A stretch of DNA of 45,854 nucleotides from a bacterium (GTDB lineage Bacteria; Armatimonadota; JACIXR01). The notes beneath the pieces are model-generated. The model was not told the DNA's origin. It ran no database searches and saw only the letters and a program-made list of their open reading frames with translations. Positions 33,268-40,652 of the stretch are shown here, one piece after another (position 1 is the stretch's first letter; every line of letters begins with the position of its first letter). A program made the translations under genes and the position numbers. The DNA is taken from contig JACIXQ010000010.1 of NCBI GenBank assembly GCA_014360465.1, forward strand, positions 1 through 45,854. Direction: 5' to 3'.

Positions 33268-33804
33268 TTATCTTTCCCGTTGCTCCTGAACGATTCTAAC
33301 CGCGTCAAATCCGGGAAGGGCTACTGGACCGACACCAGATTCTAACATTATTTCTACCATATAATCTATTTGTTTATCTTCGGGTATGTCCTCTTCTCCT
33401 CGCCATTCCACCGTCACAAAAACATTAAGATTACTACGTTTTAATTGTTTAACAAGTTTTTTCCAGAGTTCTAAGGCTTCTTTAGCGGATAGCTCCGTCG
33501 TAACTTTAACAATTAGACCGAAGTGTTTATCAAAATAAGATTCTACATAATGGGTTTTCCCTTTGGCTAGAGTGTTAGCCAAGCTAAAAACTTCTCGCTC
33601 TAGCTCTATCTGTTTTTCAATTTCCGACATTTCGGAGGGTTTAGTAATGGCCGAGTTAGAAGCAATAGGCCATTCATAGATATAAGAAAGTGAAGACGGC
33701 CTTGCCTCTTTTTGAGAAGAAGACTGTTGTGAAGATACCCATGGGAAAGGTGTTCCCACAGTACTTTTAACTTCAGAGGGGTAACTTAAAACCATATTAT
33801 TCAC
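33268..33804 (-). CDS. Unrecognised protein in PIN operon (178 aa)
   Basis: 178 aa, not recognised. The first ~60 residues are Ser/Pro-rich and probably disordered. The rest (about 60-178) looks like a compact alpha/beta domain: a charged helix EIEKQIELEREVFSLANTLAK, a strand LIVKVTTE, a helix KEALELWKKLVKQLKRS, a strand NVFVTVEW, then a helix and a C-terminal VRIVQEQRER. No catalytic signature is evident. It overlaps the start of the upstream 214-aa gene's end by 4 bp (ATGA), so the two are translationally coupled. By position it could be a partner or inhibitor of the PIN protein. Confidence 0.8.
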   Translation of the reverse strand: MNNMVLSYPSEVKSTVGTPFPWVSSQQSSSQKEARPSSLSYIYEWPIASNSAITKPSEMSEIEKQIELEREVFSLANTLAKGKTHYVESYFDKHFGLIVKVTTELSAKEALELWKKLVKQLKRSNLNVFVTVEWRGEEDIPEDKQIDYMVEIMLESGVGPVALPGFDAVRIVQEQRER

Positions 33805-34445
33805 ACCTTGTCAATTAGTTTTTTTAGTATATCTTCCAAGTGTTCTAAGAAATTCAAAAGCTTAGATTTCTCATCGCGATAAGTTATTGTAAGCCGATGA
33901 GGGTTCTTCTTCTCCTCAGGCTTATATGCACCCCAGAGGGGAAAAATCTCCATATGAAACCACTTATTCGAGCTTGGATCCCCTTTGTCCATAATAAAGG
34001 ATGTTTTCGCTAATCTTAAATTAAAACCTAATATATCCTCAAAGAGATATACATTATCTTCAAACTTCGGCTTAAGAAATTCTTCTGCTATGACAATTAC
34101 CTCATAAGGTATGAGTGCCTTTTGCTTTAGATCTATGCCTATTTCTTTAAGAATATCCTCAACCTCATTTACTGCCTTGATAACCTCTTCAGGGATTGGA
34201 CTTTCAATACCTAAAGCTCTTCTTACCAGGTTATAATCTATTTTTATATTTCCCTTTCCTGCAATAACTCCTGCAGGAGCTCCAGCAATAACACTTGGTG
34301 GTTCGATAAAACCTATATCTACACCTTCAAGGGTTGGTCTAACACGGGGGGTAATGTAGCCCTTCTCTCCAAGCTTCCTGATAAACAAGTGGAGAGCAGG
34401 GTCAAGCATAAAAACAGTAGCGATACGAACTTGTAGGATTTCCAT
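33801..34445 (-). CDS. Unrecognised protein, first gene of PIN operon (214 aa)
   Basis: 214 aa, not recognised. Predicted soluble alpha/beta protein with no signal peptide. The N-terminal half contains a Gly/Ala-rich segment SVIAGAPAGVIAGKGNIKIDY, the C-terminal half is strand-rich and ends in a charged helix (LNFLEHLEDILKKLIDKV). No catalytic motif is apparent. It follows a clear promoter (34508-34536) and a good ribosome binding site (GTGAGG, 9 bases before the ATG), and its last bases overlap the next gene. The set 214-aa, 178-aa, PIN behaves as one transcription unit and is the least explained part of the window. Confidence 0.8.
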   Translation of the reverse strand: MEILQVRIATVFMLDPALHLFIRKLGEKGYITPRVRPTLEGVDIGFIEPPSVIAGAPAGVIAGKGNIKIDYNLVRRALGIESPIPEEVIKAVNEVEDILKEIGIDLKQKALIPYEVIVIAEEFLKPKFEDNVYLFEDILGFNLRLAKTSFIMDKGDPSSNKWFHMEIFPLWGAYKPEEKKNPHRLTITYRDEKSKLLNFLEHLEDILKKLIDKV

Positions 34446-34773
34446 AAACTATACCTCACTTTTTTATTATGAAGTATTTATTGATAGAAAAAAGCATTTC
34501 ATTTTTAAATTTAGCTTATTTGTATTCTTCTGTCAACAAATTATTACTGTATACAAACAACACAATATTAAAAATTAATATTATTCCAAGAAATACTCTT
34601 GCTAATTCAATCCAACACCAAGACATAAGTAGATTCTACAAGCTTCTACGCTAAATGATACTATAAAAGAAAGGGCGTTTTATATCTTTAGACTACCTAT
34701 TCCATTTCTTTGCCATAATCCTCTCTCAGCCATCTCGCGGTCAAAGACTGAAAATTCTCCATTACAGGTACTT
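34446..34773. other. AT-rich gap at right end of island
   Basis: No gene seen. It holds the minus-strand promoter of the PIN operon and otherwise AT-rich sequence up to the right direct repeat. A 61-codon frame at 34469-34654 overlaps the promoter and looks spurious. Confidence 0.5.
34508..34536 (-). promoter_or_regulatory. Promoter of PIN operon
   Basis: On the minus strand: TTGACA (34536-34531), 17-bp spacer, TAAATT (34513-34508). The start codon of the first gene is 63 bp downstream. The island therefore brings its own promoter. Confidence 0.6.
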
Positions 34774-34805
34774 TTTTTTCTAATTTTTTCTTGATTTTTT
34801 CCCTG
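34774..34805. repeat. Right direct repeat bounding the island
   Basis: 32 bp, the same as 31186-31216 with one extra T. It supplies the TTGATT -35 box of the comM promoter. Confidence 0.85.
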
Positions 34806-34818
34806 TCCGATTTATAAT
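34791..34818 (+). promoter_or_regulatory. comM/yifB promoter
   Basis: TTGATT (34791-34796), 16-bp spacer, TATAAT (34813-34818). The ATG is at 34857 after GGGAGAG. Confidence 0.65.
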
Positions 34819-34856
34819 AAAGCAACTTTGATAACTCTTCTCAGGGAGAGTGAAAG

Positions 34857-36383
34857 ATGTTTGCAAGAACTTATAGCGGAGTAATCGTCGGAGTGGATGC
34901 CCATCTCGTTGAGGTGGAAGCTGACACTTCGCTTGGCTTGCCACATTTCAATGTAGTTGGCTTACCTGATGCGTCTGTCCAGGAGGCGAGAGAGCGCGTC
35001 CGTTCCGCAATCAAGAATAGCGGATTCGATTTTCCCTACAACAAGCGCCTAACAGTAAACCTCGCTCCAGCCGATATCCGCAAGGAAGGTTCATTCTTCG
35101 ATTTAAGCATAGCGGTGGGACTTTTAGCAGCTACTGACCAAATTAATACAAAAAATCTCGGCGATTTCGTCATAGTGGGTGAGCTGGCCCTTGAAGGGAC
35201 GGTTAGAGAAGTATCGGGCATCTTGCCCATTGCCCTTATGGCAAGGAGAGAAGGCAAGAAGCTCATTATCCCGAAACAGAACGCCGAGGAGGTCTCTTTC
35301 GTTGATGGTGTATTGGCTTATCCGGTCTCCAATCTTGCTGAAGCTGTTGCTTTTCTGAATGGGGACACAGACATTCCACCCGTTCTCTTTCGTGAGATGC
35401 CCAAGGGTGATGAAGTGAGCTACGAAGTTGATTTCAGCGATGTCAAAGGACAAGAGCACGCGAAAAGGGCACTGGAAGTAGCGGCAGCGGGCGGTCATAA
35501 TGTGATTCTCATTGGTCCTCCTGGCTCTGGCAAGACGATGCTCGCTAAACGGCTTCCCACTATATTACCGCCACTTGATTTGGAGGAAGCGCTTGAGACT
35601 ACCAAGGTTTACAGCGTAGCGGGAATGCTCTCCCATAATACACCGATAATCCTCCAGCGTCCCTTTAGAAGTCCTCATCACACAATTTCCACAGCGGGGT
35701 TGGCGGGAGGAGGCACAGTGCCCCGCCCCGGGGAGATTTCACTTGCCCATAACGGTGTATTGTTCCTTGACGAGTTTCCCGAGTTCAGGAGGGATAGCTT
35801 GGAAGTCCTCCGTCAACCATTGGAGGAAGGCTATGTCTCCATATCACGAGCTAAGTTGACCATATCATATCCCGCACGATTTACCCTTGTTGCGGCAATG
35901 AACCCTTGCCCTTGTGGATATTTTGGAGATGCCACAAAAGCTTGCACCTGCACACCTGCTCAGATTCAAAAATATCTTGCCAAGATATCTGGACCGCTTT
36001 TGGATAGGATAGATATTCATATAGAGGTTCCAAGGCTTCCACAGGAGAAGTTGTTGCAGGAAGTTCAAGGGGAAAGTTCGGAGAAGATAAGGGAGCGGGT
36101 GATGAGGGCGAGGGAGATACAGGGAAGGAGGTTTAAGGGAACTAACATCTTTTTCAATGCCCATATGAATTCTCGCCAGATAAGGGAATTCTGTCCCCTT
36201 TCCGCCGAGGTTAAGGATATTTTGCGTTCTGCAATAAGCAAGCTTGACCTATCTGCTCGTGCTTATGATAGGATAATCAAGGTGGCAAGGACAATCGCTG
36301 ATTTGGAGGGTAGCGAGAATATAGAGGTTCACCACATAGCGGAGGCTATACAATATCGTGCTCTTGACAGAAAGTTTTGGTAA
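34857..36383 (+). CDS. comM: YifB/ComM family Mg-chelatase-like AAA+ protein
   Basis: 508 aa, full length. An N-terminal Lon-protease-like fold (GLPHFNVVGLPDASVQEARERVRSAI, NLAPADIRKEGSFFDL) precedes an AAA+ chelatase module with Walker A IGPPGSGKT (220-227), FRSPHHTISTAGLAGGG, Walker B VLFLDEFPEF, then AAMNPCPCGYFGD and GPLLDRIDIHIEVPRL, and a C-terminal helical part. ComM is a hexameric helicase that widens branch migration during natural transformation. dprA further downstream is a second transformation gene. The start is ATG after GGGAGAG with the promoter 40 bp upstream; that promoter overlaps the right direct repeat of the island. Confidence 0.93.
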   Translation: MFARTYSGVIVGVDAHLVEVEADTSLGLPHFNVVGLPDASVQEARERVRSAIKNSGFDFPYNKRLTVNLAPADIRKEGSFFDLSIAVGLLAATDQINTKNLGDFVIVGELALEGTVREVSGILPIALMARREGKKLIIPKQNAEEVSFVDGVLAYPVSNLAEAVAFLNGDTDIPPVLFREMPKGDEVSYEVDFSDVKGQEHAKRALEVAAAGGHNVILIGPPGSGKTMLAKRLPTILPPLDLEEALETTKVYSVAGMLSHNTPIILQRPFRSPHHTISTAGLAGGGTVPRPGEISLAHNGVLFLDEFPEFRRDSLEVLRQPLEEGYVSISRAKLTISYPARFTLVAAMNPCPCGYFGDATKACTCTPAQIQKYLAKISGPLLDRIDIHIEVPRLPQEKLLQEVQGESSEKIRERVMRAREIQGRRFKGTNIFFNAHMNSRQIREFCPLSAEVKDILRSAISKLDLSARAYDRIIKVARTIADLEGSENIEVHHIAEAIQYRALDRKFW

Positions 36384-36623
36384 GGTTCAAGAGTTAAGGT
36401 AAAAATAATCTTATACTCTAAAAGGGCTTCAGCTTCAAGCCAGAAATTCCAAAAAAGCACACTATATGCGATTGGGTGCGAATTGAAATGCACAATTGTG
36501 AGTAAAAAGCACCAGAGTGGAAGTATAATTAAGATGATAAAGGAGCTCAAACTATATGGGGAGAGTAGAGGGCTTTAAACGGATTCAACAAATTTAAAAA
36601 ATAAGTTAAAATTAAGCGAAAGT
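36384..36623. other. Non-coding gap
   Basis: No convincing gene. A 13-codon open frame (36556-36597) follows AAAGGAG and may be a relic or chance. A TAAAAT at 36607-36612 could be the -10 of the next gene. Confidence 0.4.
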
Positions 36624-38147
36624 ATGGTTATATGCGTAACTCATAGAAAAATTGACTTGGAAGCGGCGAGCTGTCTTTGGTTCCTCCAGAAAAGAGGACT
36701 AATAGATGATTATGTCTTTGGGGAGGATAGCTGGAGAACGCTTGAAGGAAAGACAAGTATGCTTATCTTCGTAGATTGTCATCCAGAAGAGGATATATCC
36801 GACCTGGATGTTGAGGTTTACGACCATCACTTTATTGAGAAAATCTTTCAGGGCAGGGAAATGATAGAACTCACTTCTTTTGACTTGCTTATCTCATCTA
36901 AAGGAATTGGTGATTTGGATGAAGAGAAGCTAACGAATTGGGCAAGGGTTGTTTTTCTATCTGATTATCGGGTAGATACAGGAGATATGGATTTGAAAAG
37001 GGCGCTGAGCAGAATAACCCAATATTCAGAGATGACTGATGGGGAAGTTTACGAGGAATGGTTCATGCCCCTTGTGGATAGTTTCTTCCAAAACGAAAAA
37101 AATGTAGAAAGGGGACAAAAAATACTGAGTGATGCCATTTCCAGCTTTCTTGAAAGATATCCCGAAACTCCAGCGAGAAAAAATTTGGAAGCCTGGCTGG
37201 AAAAATTAAGGGCTCCTGAAAAGCTGGATGGCAAAAGAAATATACTACATTTTCTCAGCTATATGGAAGAAGCAGAAGCCCGGAAATGGCTCTCGCCTGT
37301 TTTTGATTCCCTCCATAAGGAACAATCGGTTTTCAGGGAAGTCCTTGGTAATCTCGAGGAAAGATTTGAAAAGGAGGTTAAAGTTGATTTCGGCGGGCGG
37401 TTTTTAATCCTTTCGTATATAACATCTAAGAGAGCTTTTCAAAACGCTTTAAGATACCTTTTATCAAATAGAGCCCCTTTCCTACCATATATTATCAAAG
37501 AATATTTCGCCCAATTGCCTAAACCATATATCGTCTTGCAAGTAAATCCGGAGAATCTTAACTTTCAAATTTTAACTGGTGGGGTTTGGGAAAAACAGGA
37601 TGGTAAATCTATTGCTTATGTTAAAAGTCAGCTATCGGAGATAGCGAGGGAGTTAGTGAAGGCACTACGAGGAGAAATCCTTGTAAAAAGGGGGATAAAA
37701 ATGGACGATTGGCGAGAGGAAGTAATCGTAAATATAGGGAAAGAGATAGAGTTGTTGGATATATTTGCAGATATGATAGAAAATCAGAAGCCCAAAATTG
37801 CAGACGAGCTGAAGGAAGTAGCGATGAAACTTCGGGCAAGTTTGAAAAATATTGGGATTAAATGGATGCTTTCGTTGCCCTGCGATGTTGTGGGGACGAG
37901 ACCACTATTCTACAATAAGAAAGAATTTCCCCAGATTCTGTGGGGAAGTGCAACCCACGAGGCACCGCCGGCGGATATATTTGGCAAGGATGCCGAGGAA
38001 ATCAGGAGAAATCTTGTAGAAAATATCAAACTTGTCATTGATAAGGAAGATTTTCCTCCCTATTGCGACCCTGGGAATTGCTTAGGTTGCCCAATGGAGT
38101 TTTGGTATCTGGATAAGTGCGAGAATAAGAAAAGGGGAAATGGCTGA
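36624..38147 (+). CDS. DHH-superfamily-like protein with C-terminal cysteine cluster
   Basis: 507 aa, no signal peptide. The N-terminus shows a DHH phosphoesterase-like pattern: THRKIDLEAAS (His7, Asp11), IFVDCHP (Asp51) and VYDHH (67-69), the three metal-binding motifs of RecJ/exopolyphosphatase relatives, but closely packed. The middle (about 130-400) is helical and unrecognised. The C-terminus has CDPGNCLGCP then DKC (Cys481, 486, 489, 499), a possible zinc or iron-sulfur site. I do not know this family. The start at ATG 36624 lacks a strong ribosome binding site. It sits alone after comM with its own gap on each side. A nucleic-acid or nucleotide phosphodiesterase is a guess from the motifs. 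Confidence 0.7.
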   Translation: MVICVTHRKIDLEAASCLWFLQKRGLIDDYVFGEDSWRTLEGKTSMLIFVDCHPEEDISDLDVEVYDHHFIEKIFQGREMIELTSFDLLISSKGIGDLDEEKLTNWARVVFLSDYRVDTGDMDLKRALSRITQYSEMTDGEVYEEWFMPLVDSFFQNEKNVERGQKILSDAISSFLERYPETPARKNLEAWLEKLRAPEKLDGKRNILHFLSYMEEAEARKWLSPVFDSLHKEQSVFREVLGNLEERFEKEVKVDFGGRFLILSYITSKRAFQNALRYLLSNRAPFLPYIIKEYFAQLPKPYIVLQVNPENLNFQILTGGVWEKQDGKSIAYVKSQLSEIARELVKALRGEILVKRGIKMDDWREEVIVNIGKEIELLDIFADMIENQKPKIADELKEVAMKLRASLKNIGIKWMLSLPCDVVGTRPLFYNKKEFPQILWGSATHEAPPADIFGKDAEEIRRNLVENIKLVIDKEDFPPYCDPGNCLGCPMEFWYLDKCENKKRGNG

Positions 38148-38427
38148 AATCTCTCAATAATTCTCTAGGCAATCACTCATAAATTTAAGCAAGGCTTTAA
38201 CTAATCTTGGAGATTTACAGTTAAATAATCAGCTCTTTTTCAAATCATTTTCACTTTCACAATCGTTTTTCTTTTTAAGGGCAAGCATCTAAAAATGCTT
38301 TCTCTTTGATTTTTAAGGGTTATATCCACATAATTTACTTCATCTTTTTTATTCTAAAAAGTATTGACCTTTTTAATTCTATAGATTAAAAATAACGAAA
38401 CTATTTTTTGAAAGGAGGATTTTCCAA
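38148..38427. other. Non-coding gap upstream of dehydrogenase pair
   Basis: No gene seen. It shares a short CAATCGTTTTT element with 14180 and holds a probable promoter at 38364-38392. The sequence is AT-rich and T-run-rich like the other relic gaps, but no transposase peptide could be followed. Confidence 0.45.
38364..38392 (+). promoter_or_regulatory. Probable promoter of dehydrogenase pair
   Basis: TTGACC (38364-38369), 17-bp spacer, TAAAAA (38387-38392). The -10 is weak. AAAGGAGG follows, about 10 bases before the ATG at 38428. Confidence 0.5.
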
Positions 38428-39486
38428 ATGCCAAAGAAAAAGTTGAAAATAGGAATAATCGGTGTTGGTGGTATCGCCCAGGCTCATATGCAAGGTTATG
38501 CCAAGGTCAGCGATAAAGCTGAACTTGTCGCCTTCTGCGATACCATCGAGGAAAGAGCCGAGAAGGGAGCAAAGGAGTTCGGCTCTCCCAATGCCAAGGT
38601 ATTCACAGATTATCGGAAGATGTTGGAGATGGAGGACCTCGACGCAGTTGATATCTGTACACCGAATAAGTTCCATGCTCCAATAGCGATTGATGCCTTA
38701 AAAGCTGGCAAACATGTCTACTGCGAAAAGCCTATGGCGATGAACACAGAGGAAGCAGAAGCTATGGTCAGAACCGCTAAGGAAACAGGGAAGAAATTAA
38801 GCGTAGGGTATCCTTCCCGCTATTCAGACGATGCGCAACTTTTGAAGAAAATGATTTCTGCTGGCGAATTTGGGGATATTTACTTCGCTGAGGCAGCTGC
38901 TGTGAGGAGAAGAGGAGTTCCAACTTGGGGAGTTTTCCTCTCCAAGGAATTGCAAGGTGGTGGACCACTCATTGATATCGCTACCCATATCTTGGACCTC
39001 ATCCTCTGGTTGATGGGAGATTACTCTCAGCCCGTCGCTGTTCTCGGGACCTCATATAAGAAAATAGCCCCACTGGGTGGCTACAACATCTGGGGACCCT
39101 GGGACCCAGAGAAATTTGAAGTTGAGGATTCTGCCTTTGGAATGGTTAGGTTGGAAAGCGGGGCTACTGTAATAGTTAAATCTTCTTGGGCATTGAACAC
39201 GGAAGAGCCACATACTTCCTATCTTTGTGGAACCAAGGGAGGAGCGGTATTAGGAGCTGGCTCGACGAAAATCTTCACCGAAGCTCACAACAGGCTCATT
39301 GACCTTGTTCCCGTTCCTACCCACAGTCAGGGTAGCCTAATAGATAGGGAAATCGCCGATTGGGTTGATTGCCTCATAAAGGATAGAGAACCTTTGGTAA
39401 AGGCTGAGGAAGCGGCCCAAGTTACTCGCATTCTCGACCTCATCTACAAGTCAGCCGATGCGGGTAAGGCAATTAACTTGATTTAA
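38428..39486 (+). CDS. Gfo/Idh/MocA family oxidoreductase (first of pair)
   Basis: 352 aa. NAD(P)-dependent sugar dehydrogenase family. The Rossmann start is IGIIGVGGIAQAHMQGYAK, followed by AVDICTPNKFHAPIAIDALKAGKHVYCEKPMAM (EKP with the catalytic lysine) and GYPSRYS. The C-terminal alpha/beta domain includes GGGPLIDIATHILDL with the conserved histidine and GTSYKKIAPLGGYNIWGPWDPE. The substrate (a sugar, inositol or uronate derivative) cannot be read. ATG after AAAGGAGG. It is 8 bp upstream of a second, divergent member of the same family, so they probably act in successive steps or form a heteromer. Confidence 0.9.
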   Translation: MPKKKLKIGIIGVGGIAQAHMQGYAKVSDKAELVAFCDTIEERAEKGAKEFGSPNAKVFTDYRKMLEMEDLDAVDICTPNKFHAPIAIDALKAGKHVYCEKPMAMNTEEAEAMVRTAKETGKKLSVGYPSRYSDDAQLLKKMISAGEFGDIYFAEAAAVRRRGVPTWGVFLSKELQGGGPLIDIATHILDLILWLMGDYSQPVAVLGTSYKKIAPLGGYNIWGPWDPEKFEVEDSAFGMVRLESGATVIVKSSWALNTEEPHTSYLCGTKGGAVLGAGSTKIFTEAHNRLIDLVPVPTHSQGSLIDREIADWVDCLIKDREPLVKAEEAAQVTRILDLIYKSADAGKAINLI

Positions 39487-39503
39487 TAAAAGGGGTGAGA
39501 AAG

Positions 39504-40514
39504 ATGGTAGGTATTGCGATGCTTAGTTTTGCTCATGTCCATGCGGAGGGTTATGCAAGGCAAGTCCTTGAACAACCCGATGCTAAATTGGTTGTTATCT
39601 GGGATGAGGAAGAGGAAAGGGGAAGGGCTGCTGCAGAAAAATTCGGCGTTCCTTTTGAGCCTGATTTAGATAAGGTGCTCTCAATGCCCGAGGTGGATGC
39701 CGTAGTAGTAGATGCCCCAACATCAATGCATCCTGAGGTGATAATCCGCAGCTGTCAGGCGAAAAAGCATGTTTTCACGGAGAAGGCGCTGGCTATTACC
39801 GTGAAAGAGGCAGATAGAATTGTTGAAGCTGTAAAGTCATCCGGGGTCAAATTTATGATATCACTTCCTAACAGGTGTAGACCGGAGTTCCTCTTTGCCA
39901 AGAAGGTCATTGAAGAAAAGATAATAGGGGAAATAACGCTGGCAAGGTTAAGGGTAGCCCATTCAGCTGCTCTTGATTACTGGTGGGCACCGGGCAACTG
40001 GTTCAGGGATCCTGTTAGGGCGGGAGGAGGAGCTTTTATAGACTTGGGTTGCCATACTCTTGACCTTTCTCTCTGGTTTTTGGGTAAACCCGCGAGTGTT
40101 GTTGCCAAATTGACGAATTTCCTTGGCAATTATGAGGTGGATGATAATTCTGTTGCCTTGGTGGAGTTTCAGAACAAAGCACTCTGTGTCCTTGATGTAT
40201 CCTGGGTGCATCGTCGGGGAAGCAATCCAGTTGAGCTCTACGGAACAGAAGGTTCTTTAGTAATAAACTCTGTCAATCAGCGGATTGCCTTGACGACAAC
40301 GAAGCTCAATCCCTATGGGATAGATGGTTGGGTAGAGCCGACGAAGCTCCCTGAGCCTTTACCAAGTCCTATGAGGCAGTGGTTAGATGCGATAACGAAG
40401 GGAACACCCACACATATAACGATTGAGGATGGGCGTAATCTGACGGAACTAATAGAGGCGAGCACGATATCGTCAAGGGAAGGGAGGGTAGTTGAATTTC
40501 CCTTAATTTATTGA
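39504..40514 (+). CDS. Gfo/Idh/MocA family oxidoreductase (second of pair)
   Basis: 336 aa from the ATG at 39504, chosen because AAAGGGG lies 9 bases upstream, whereas a GTG at 39495 directly abuts it. The Rossmann domain lacks the classic GxGxxG at the start (VGIAMLSFAHVHAEGYAR), keeping a GxxxxxHxxG pattern, with VVVDAPTSMHPEVIIRSCQAKKHVFTEKALA and the EKA replacing EKP, the catalytic lysine retained. GGAFIDLGCHTLDLSLWFLG matches the C-terminal domain. It follows the first dehydrogenase closely and ends just before a strong hairpin, so the two form an operon with a clear end. Confidence 0.87.
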   Translation: MVGIAMLSFAHVHAEGYARQVLEQPDAKLVVIWDEEEERGRAAAEKFGVPFEPDLDKVLSMPEVDAVVVDAPTSMHPEVIIRSCQAKKHVFTEKALAITVKEADRIVEAVKSSGVKFMISLPNRCRPEFLFAKKVIEEKIIGEITLARLRVAHSAALDYWWAPGNWFRDPVRAGGGAFIDLGCHTLDLSLWFLGKPASVVAKLTNFLGNYEVDDNSVALVEFQNKALCVLDVSWVHRRGSNPVELYGTEGSLVINSVNQRIALTTTKLNPYGIDGWVEPTKLPEPLPSPMRQWLDAITKGTPTHITIEDGRNLTELIEASTISSREGRVVEFPLIY

Positions 40515-40520
40515 ATCTTT

Positions 40521-40551
40521 TATGGGGCGGAACCGCAGGTTCCGCCCCATA
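40521..40551 (+). terminator. Strong hairpin after dehydrogenase pair
   Basis: Perfect 14-bp arms TATGGGGCGGAACC / GGTTCCGCCCCATA with a 3-base loop, starting 7 bp after the stop. TTTTTT follows 15 bp later (40565-40570). It acts as a likely terminator; the exact termination point is unclear because the T-run is not adjacent. Confidence 0.65.
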
Positions 40552-40589
40552 GAATCTAAAAGAATTTTTTCACTATTTTTAGAAAATAT

Positions 40590-40618
40590 TTGACCAAACT
40601 CTAAATTTATCATATAAT
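40590..40618 (+). promoter_or_regulatory. Promoter of PQQ-propeller gene
   Basis: TTGACC (40590-40595), 17-bp spacer, TATAAT (40613-40618). The ATG at 40653 follows GGGGGTG. Confidence 0.7.
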
Positions 40619-40652
40619 GCTTTAAAACCCGAATTTAAGGGGGTGTACTTTT

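Larger units (their letters stand above)
31186..34805. mobile_element. Putative inserted island between direct repeats
   Basis: A 3.6 kb block flanked by 31/32-bp direct repeats that are identical apart from one T. All four genes are on the minus strand, opposite to both neighbours, and by eye are richer in A and T. No integrase, transposase or terminal inverted repeats were found. The right repeat forms part of the comM promoter, so the ancestral junction was probably glycosidase-comM. Presented as an inferred insertion. Confidence 0.55.

Noticed and set aside
33268-33804. 178-aa protein as a VapB-type antitoxin
   Set aside because: Too long and no AbrB, RHH or HTH DNA-binding pattern is visible; left as unrecognised.
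34469-34654. 61-codon plus-strand frame
   Set aside because: No ribosome binding site and it overlaps the PIN-operon promoter.
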